A DNA stretch of 64,000 bases, taken from the NCBI GenBank assembly GCA_951804985.1, contig OX638131.1:90222349-90286348 (forward strand), in the 5' to 3' direction. This DNA comes from Dryomyza anilis. Taxonomy: Eukaryota > Arthropoda > Insecta > Diptera > Dryomyzidae. Below are positions 58,066 to 64,000 of the stretch, in pieces; position 1 is the stretch's first letter, and each line of letters starts with the position of its first letter. Position numbers and translations under genes: made by a program. Under the pieces are notes generated by a model that saw nothing but the letters and a program-made list of their open reading frames with translations, did not search any database and was not told the origin of the DNA.

Positions 58066-58318
58066 GCAGCAGCCTTAACCGCGGTTTACAAACTGTTTTC
58101 GGATGCCGAAAAGGAGATGATTATGTACAAGAATTCGCACAACATAAGCGTAGCCATTGATAAGCCACATGGCGGGGTGGTGCCCAACATCAAGGTTACC
58201 CATTTAGTTCGCGAAAGATTTAAATCGATTGTTGCAGAAAGGACGAGCTGGCTCAACGCGAGATCACTACGCATACATTAAGAGTCTCAGGTGGCCAGCC
58301 AATCATCCTGGTTAGTGT
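58066..58318 (+). pseudogene. Fragment resembling 2-oxoacid dehydrogenase acyltransferase (E2) catalytic domain
   Basis: One frame reads AVYKLFSDAEKEMIMYKNSH then NISVAIDKPHGGVVPNIK. This resembles the acyltransferase segment of branched-chain E2 proteins, where a K.SHNI..A.DT..GL.VPN.K pattern is typical. Beyond NIK the frame diverges, and DELAQREI with later Gly-rich sequence appears only after a +1 shift; a TAA ends the first frame at 58279-58281. It has no start codon, lipoyl domain or His-Asp active-site motif. It is a captured or retroposed fragment inside a DNA element. The resemblance is by memory of the family only. Confidence 0.45.
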
Positions 58319-59619
58319 GATGAAAATTGCTTTTTTGTAAACCATCTTGATTTAATAATTAACTTAATATTATAATGAAATTAGTTTATAATTATAATTA
58401 TTAAAATAATCAATTAAAAATAACATACAAAAATATAATTTACTTGTTTTAATTTACAAATATAAATAATATTTAAGTAAGCTTATTTTTTTCCACTCAG
58501 TTTACAGCACATTTATAGTACGTTTTGTTGTATTACTTTCCGTTTTTCATAAAAAATACGGTACGATAATGGGACGTTTTCGGCACGTCATAACGGATTT
58601 TCATCTGATTCTAATACGTTTACGATGTTTCTTAAAATCCACTCTCCAATACGTTGCCGGATTCAGAAATCGGCACGTTTCCGGAATATGATTCCGTTTT
58701 GCTGTACCGATAACGGAACATAAGCGGAACGAATTGTTTCTTGGGTTATTATATATTTATTATAGTTTTTTATTGTTAAAATACATGTTAAAATATATAT
58801 TTTAGCAATAATAAAAATAAACATAATTACCACAAAATAGAAATAAAATTTGTAAAATAAATTAATATTTTTCGATTGTTCGTCGTCGATTGCGCTTCGT
58901 GTTATCGAATTTTCGATGTGGACTTTTGAAGTTTCGAAAATTCGAAGTGGACCATTGAAGAAGAAGAAAATATTCGAAGTGAACATTTGAAGTTTCATGC
59001 TGCGCTGCTGCAGTACATTTATGCTCTCTCTTTGGCTCTCATTCAAGTAAAAAATTTCAAGATGGACGGTTCGCTGTGTTTTTCGTTGGTCGGCTGCGCG
59101 GATTTCATTCAATGAAAGCTGGAAAAAACCACAAAGAATTTTCCAATTTCAATAACTATTAATTGATTTAAAATAGTAAAAATAAATGCATGGAAATTGC
59201 GACAATTAAAGCAACTAATTGTTTGAAAAGTGCGTTAGTGTAATTTGCAGAAGAAAGACAAAATAGAAAAGAAAAAAACAGCAGAACAATTTTCCAACAG
59301 CATCCTGACGTTTTGTGGAAAATCTCGGGCAAAAATTTTCTCAACGTATGTTTGTAGTGTTGTTGTTGTGTTATGCGCATATAAATATATATAAAAAACA
59401 TAAAAAAAAATACCCAACCAAGCAAACAAACAAAAAAGACTAGCACAAGAACCTCAAATACAAGAACAAAAAAAAAAATCAGATTTTCACTGTCTGTCCA
59501 ACTGTGCCACACACCGCCCTTGTTGGGGGGTCAATATTTTTTTTTTGTTTGGTTCCTGCTTTTCTACTCTCGTTCGTTGTTTATTGTCTTTCACTTGCTC
59601 TTGTTACTCACAGGCTCAA

Positions 59620-59871
59620 GGATTCGTTCGGATAACTTTTTTTAAAAATTAAAAATAAATTTAATTTTTAAATTTAAAACCTTAAAAAAATTGACAGAAA
59701 TTTTAAAACTTAAAACGTGCAATTTTCTTTAAGTGTTGTGTAGTATTTTTCATTCAAATAAATTTTGTCATCGGAAAAATAGCAAACAGTGAAGTGAAAA
59801 TATCAATAGTTACTGCGTGCTTCCAGCAAGGATTACAATATCTGTCACAATACTACTGCATAATAAAAAGG
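59620..59871 (+). promoter_or_regulatory. Candidate 5' UTR exon of a downstream plus-strand gene
   Basis: Sequence ending ACTGCATAATAAAAAG at 59871 is followed by a strong donor GTAAGA. It is preceded by a region with mixed composition, short GA/CT-rich tracts and no ORF, as in fly first non-coding exons. A TATA box is not evident. No coding exon follows on the plus strand up to 64000, so the gene, if real, extends beyond the window. Confidence 0.3.
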
Positions 59872-60512
59872 TAAGACGCACATTCCAAAAATAAAAAAAA
59901 ACCCATATGGATATTTTCTTTTAGTCTTTGCTTACCTTATGTTACCTACATCTATCTATCCAAAGTTTTTTTTTTCCTGCCTCCAGCACATTTTTTTTCT
60001 CTTTGTTTTCCGCAGCTTCACAAAAGAAGCTCCGTGTTGACTCCCTATTTGACGTTTGCTTTAACCTACTTTCGTTGTCTACCCTACTACGGACGCGGTA
60101 AGCGCTACTTTTACGGTCGCTCCGGGTTTCTTCTTATTCACTCAACATCTTAGTGCGCAAATATTCCGATATTTATTACGATGAATGTTTGTTTCATACA
60201 AAATTAGAAAAAATATTTTGGAAAGTGATGTTTCTGATTGTTCTGAATATTAATATCAGGCATTGAAAACGTAAACAAAACCGATATTCACCAATGTTGG
60301 TGGAAATTCGTTGAATGATGAACAAATATCAAAAATTGGCATTATAGAACATGTTCTAGCTTTCGATCGAATTCATTTGGATTTTATCCACTTAGAAAAT
60401 CCATGATTTTTGGACTTTTTGTGTATTTTTTTTGGATATTTTTGATTTTTGTGCATTTTTCGAATTATAACTTAGGAAATATATTTGTGATTTTGAAAAT
60501 TTCAAAATTCTA

Positions 60513-61472
60513 TTTTTTTTTTTTAATTATTTGTTGAGATGGCAGGGTTGTAAACCATATTGCCAGGGTATATCAAAGGCAAAACTTCAAGTAATTATAA
60601 ACAAACTACTAAATTAGGAAGTTGGTGGTTACAAACAAAAGACAAAAAGTCAAAAAGTAATAAAAAATTAAAGGTCAATTTTTGCTTCTTTAATAAAATT
60701 TAGAAGATCATATATAGCTGAAATATTTTTAGATTTCAAAATAGAAGGAATATCCGTAAAATTTGGTAATGTACAAAATTTAGTGAAAATGTTTCTGAAA
60801 GAAGGGCACTGAAAAATTTGATGATGTAAAGTATCGGGAGTATTGCATAAAACACATAAATTAGAGTCATAAATACCAATTCTTGTTAAATAGATTTTGT
60901 CATATAAGTGACCAGCAAGAATTCTGTTAAGTAGTTTTGTTTCCCAAGGTGAGAGGCCCAAATCCCAATGCCACAAGTATTTTGGGGGAGTTGAGAAAAT
61001 GTAAAAAAAATATCTGCCCTTTTGTAATGAGATAGTTTGATATCTAGAGGTCCATTCCAAAGAAAGTTCTTTATAGATACAATTTAATGCATCTTTCGGA
61101 GTTAACTTAAAAACCAAAGGTGCACCAGCAAAAGACGCTTGTTTAGCAATAGTGTCAACAGTTTCATTGAAAGAGATACCAACATGACTTGGGGTCCAGA
61201 CAAAGTGAACCTGATCAAAATTGGAAACCTCAATACAGTTTATAATTTCAGCAATTAAATAATTATCAGATTTATGTTTTTTAAGCAATAAACAAGCCCC
61301 AAGACTATCAGTGAAAATAACAATATTTCTATAACCATCCTCAGCCGCTATTAAAATAGCCTTTTTTATTGCAACTAATTCACCAGATAAAAAAGGCTAT
61401 TTTAATAGCGGCTGAGGATGGTTATAGAAATATTGTTATTTTCACTGATAGTCTTGGGGCTTGTTTATTGCT
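60513..61472 (-). mobile_element. 5'-truncated non-LTR retrotransposon with inverted 5' duplication
   Basis: On the minus strand the element ends with an RNase H reading frame, a 3' UTR of about 140 nt and a 12-A tail (60524-60513). The other end is rearranged: 61284-61369 and 61387-61472 are perfect 86-bp inverted copies of the RNase H start, separated by 17 bp. It lies between Iwr1 and the right edge. Confidence 0.8.
60668..61387 (-). pseudogene. RNase H domain and C terminus of a non-LTR retrotransposon polyprotein
   Basis: The readable frame starts mid-domain with SGELVAIKKAILIAAEDGYR then NIVIFTDSLGACLL, which contains the catalytic Glu and Asp of RNase HI. It continues with HFVWTPSHVGISFNETVDTI, which contains the conserved His and final Asp region. 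The tail carries a Cys/His cluster, CVLCNTPDTLHHQIFQCPSF, common at the C end of fly non-LTR ORF2 proteins. It ends in a stop at 60668-60670. It lacks the endonuclease and reverse transcriptase. The remaining frame is uninterrupted, so the insertion is fairly young. Confidence 0.85.
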
Positions 61473-61959
61473 ATATATATTCTATATAAACTACCAAATC
61501 GAAAAACATTATTTGGACCTTTGCTGAATGCAATCTCTAAAGAAGTTGATAATGAAATGATTAATTTGTTATATTATGCTACATAGCCAAAATAGTTACT
61601 TATTAGCCAACATAGTCCTTTATGTAGATCCAAAAATTTTAAAGATATAAATAGCTGGATGTAGTCTCCGAAACTATAGATTTAATTCAAGCCAATTCTA
61701 AGCCTATTTTTAAAGGTAAACATTGATAGAATCTAATAGGATCTGAAGAGTTGTCCTGTTATAAAGAAGACATTCAAAATCGATTTGATCAGGCACTTAG
61801 GCTGTTGCATTTTTTCGACCATATGACTAATTCAGTATATGGAAGAAAACGGCTTCTAGATCCTAGACGCTGAATTTTTTCCACAAAGTATGTTTTAACC
61901 AAAGGTTATACAGCAGTTCTCGGCAGCGAATGGGTGGGAAGGAACCCATTAAGCAATTT

Positions 61960-62890
61960 AGGAGCGCTCTGAAATTGGAGTCATAAAGGAGACCAATTTT
62001 TGAGTGTTTTATGAGCCCTAAGAAAAATTACTTAAAAGTATCTCATTTAAGACTGTTATTTAGTTATTTAGAATAAGATTCCTTAAAAGCATCAAAAATA
62101 AAATTGTGTCTGAGCGCTCAGAAAATAGACTCATAAAAGTTCTATATTTTAGAATGTTTTAGGAACACCCCAAAATTTGACTCATAAAAGAGTCTCATTC
62201 ATGTTCTCATCAAACTCATAAAATCATCAGATTTAAGAGTATTTTAGGAGCACTCAGAAAAGGGAGTCATAAAGTATCTCATTTATGCTGGTTTTAGGAG
62301 CCTACTGTTTAAATAAAATTGATAAACTTGTATACGTTTCGAATTTGAAATCAAAAGAAAATTAATAAATTAATAAATAAAATATTTAATCGGTTTTTTC
62401 AAATTATTGCATTTTCTCACGGATGTCTGGACTAAGATAAACATGAACATGTACCATGTTGGATTCATTTCAGACACGTTCTATAATTCCGAAGAAAGAA
62501 AAACTCCAAAAATGAAGTAATTGTGGTGTCTGGAAATTCTCACAAATGTGAATGTTTTAAGAATATTTTAAAATGTTCAAAAATACGCGCATTTTGCGCT
62601 CTTTAAAGCGCAGTTTCTGTAGATTTTTTGGAATCTTTTTAGAGCTTAAATATGAGTGTTTTAGGATTAATAAAAGTGTCAGAAATATGAGGATTTTGGG
62701 CACATCAAATGGTGCGCTCTACCCAGGGGTTGGGTGTCTTTTTGTGCTCTTTTAAGTGCTCATATATGAGTATTTTAGGAGTAATAAAAGTGTCATAAAT
62801 ATGAGGGTTTTTTGGGCTCATAAAATGGTGCCCTCTACCCAGGGTTGGGAGCCTTTTTGTGCACTTTTTAGTGCTTAGGAGTCTTAAAAG
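61960..62890. repeat. Degenerate tandem array, units near 115 bp
   Basis: The clearest pair is 62650-62765 and 62766-62885: both have TTTTAGGA.TAATAAAAGTGTCA, AATATGAGG, GGTGC.CTCTACCCAGGG and TTTTTGTGC.CTTTT. Upstream, weaker units with GGAGC.CTCAGAAAAGGGAG then TCATAAA recur at about 61965, 62115 and 62250. Short ORFs across it follow the repetition. Confidence 0.65.
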
Positions 62891-63241
62891 ACTCAAAATG
62901 TTTGTTGGGAATAACTTTAAAACCGATAAATCCTATTATTAGAGGAGCTTGGCTCATTCAATAATGATTTATTTTTCATATTTCGTGAACAACAACAGTG
63001 TTTTGTTATTTAAAGTAGAAAGTTAATTTAACAATATAAAAATTATACAGAAAAGTGTATAGGTATTTCATTTATCAATATAATAGTATTTTAGAATATT
63101 GCTTCGCTATATATTGAAATTAATATTATTGATAAAAAATCCAAAAAAAAAAAACAATAAAATTAATAAAAAAATCAATAAAAATCCAATAAAAACCAAA
63201 AAAAAAGCGGTATAGTGATTTTTTTTTAATCCGTATTTTTT

Positions 63242-63549
63242 CTAAACCTGAAAGAAACGGTTTCGAATTTGATTCTCCATATAAAATATTTGTCCAAACG
63301 AATTCAAATCGATAATACCCTGAAAATCGAGGTTTGTACCACTACCCGTCTGAAAATTTTGTTGAGAATGATATAATTGTCTGATCAGCTTTGCATGACT
63401 TAACATATGGTAATGATTAGAGTACCACATCATTGCTTGATTCAAAACGTAATGGTATTTGAAGTTGTCAAGTTTCCTGTTATAAGCCTTATTACTCGAT
63501 GAATATTGAAATGCTGCTGAAACTCCTTTTACGTACTTTTTCAAGCACT
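63242..63549 (-). CDS. Unrecognised exon-like ORF, minus strand
   Basis: An open frame of about 100 residues ends in TAG at 63242-63244 and has balanced, protein-like composition rich in Tyr, Asn, Gln and His (SAAFQYSSSNKAYNRKLDNF, then YHMLSHAKLIRQLYHSQQNF, then GSGTNLDFQGIIDLNSFG). It has no ATG at its upstream end. A TGA lies just before it, so if real it begins after an acceptor such as GCTGAAAG/TGC at 63549 and is the last coding exon of a gene off the right edge. I do not recognise a family. It could also be part of a transposon. Confidence 0.35.
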
Positions 63550-63659
63550 TTCAGCCAACCAATAAAGGAAATAAAGTCGACATAAAAGATATTATGAGCC
63601 TTTTGATAAATATATCGTCGACGATACTGCAAAACCACCTAACTGCATGTGAAAATTAC

Positions 63660-64000
63660 CCTAGTAGAAATTTGCCCGATGCGCCATCGGGAAATGATCG
63701 GGTTTTCGTTGTGTAAGCCCTATTAGAGAAAATATGATCATTGCCTTTGCATGCCCTTTTCATGCTTACCATACCAGGGTTTACATTATCTAAACAGTCA
63801 ATGTTCCCGATCATAGCTACATTATTTGTTCCTCATAACGAAATTAGCATCAGATAATGATCGAGATTTAATGAGAGAAACCCAATTATGCTCGGGCTCT
63901 ATTAAGGTAATTGTAGGGTAAATAATAAAATGGGGAATTGCCCGATCAGTACATGATCATGGCCTGAGGTCAGTACGTGATCAGGACACTGCGTTACAAG
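63660..64000. repeat. Region with GATCGGGC/CCCGATCA words, possible element entering from the right
   Basis: GATGCGCCATCGGGAAATGA, CCCGATCATAGC, ATGATCGAG, CTCGGGCTC and TTGCCCGATCAGTACATGAT occur in both orientations up to the window edge. This looks like the start of a repeat whose other end lies outside. Confidence 0.35.

Larger units (their letters stand above)
57014..58747. mobile_element. 1.7-kb composite DNA element with AACCCAAGAAACA ends
   Basis: AACCCAAGAAACA at the left (57014) is answered by TTGTTTCTTGGGTT at the right. Both subterminal regions are GC-rich and share CCGGCACGT-, CGGAACGATAACG- and CCGATAACGG-like words in inverted positions. It has been invaded by the hAT-type MITE at 57385-57882 and carries a cellular-gene-like fragment at 58066-58318. 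No transposase is recognised. The target duplication could not be read unambiguously. Confidence 0.55.

Noticed and set aside
58663..59512. Minus-strand frames of 114-149 codons
   Set aside because: Rich in Phe, Ile and Tyr from AT-rich DNA, no family resemblance, and partly overlapping transposon ends.

Overview
The window is nuclear DNA from a higher fly (Diptera, Brachycera), probably a schizophoran outside Drosophila such as a tephritid or calyptrate. Three things support this. Genes are split by many introns with GT-AG ends and AT-rich, often very long introns. The proteins are fly-like: insect kainate receptors, a WIPI/Atg18 protein with a Ser/Thr/Ala-rich loop, a MADF-BESS regulator and an Iwr1 homologue. 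Most of the remaining sequence is the remains of DNA transposons, MITEs, tRNA-derived SINEs and simple repeats. Coding exons stand out by their higher GC content. From memory, clumsy, Atg18b and fs(2)ltoPP43 lie close together on D. melanogaster 2L (Muller B, about band 38), so the window looks like the corresponding region, but I could not check this.

Layout. 84-284 (+) is the last coding exon of a kainate-type glutamate receptor that enters from the left. 1093-7959 (-) is a complete 14-exon kainate-type receptor (997 aa), tail to tail with the first. 7960-15670 is intergenic, with a SINE, a TA-flanked MITE, a TAA-flanked element, direct repeats and a large hairpin. 15671-37076 (-) is an Atg18/WIPI gene: a 38-nt first coding exon, a 17.5-kb first intron and three more coding exons (511 aa). 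The first intron holds two Tc1/mariner elements, MITEs, a second SINE and other repeats. 37077-41906 is intergenic and includes the probable Atg18 promoter, a GC-rich transposon-like block, a 64-bp miniature mariner-like hairpin and a MITE. 41907-44356 (+) is a three-exon MADF-BESS gene (492 aa). 47186-56005 (+) is a three-exon Iwr1/SLC7A6OS gene (425 aa) whose 6.3-kb second intron carries a cluster of MITEs. 56006-64000 holds a nested transposon with a gene fragment resembling acyltransferase E2, a candidate 5' UTR exon, a non-LTR retrotransposon end with a perfect 86-bp inverted duplication, tandem repeats and one unrecognised exon-like ORF on the minus strand.

The genes do not form a pathway. 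The two receptors are a tandem paralogue pair (synaptic or neuronal ion channels). Atg18 acts in autophagosome formation, MADF-BESS in transcription, and Iwr1 in nuclear import of RNA polymerase II. All exon joins were made by eye from splice sites, reading phase and family resemblance. For the three multi-exon genes that start and stop here, total CDS length is a multiple of three with no internal stop.
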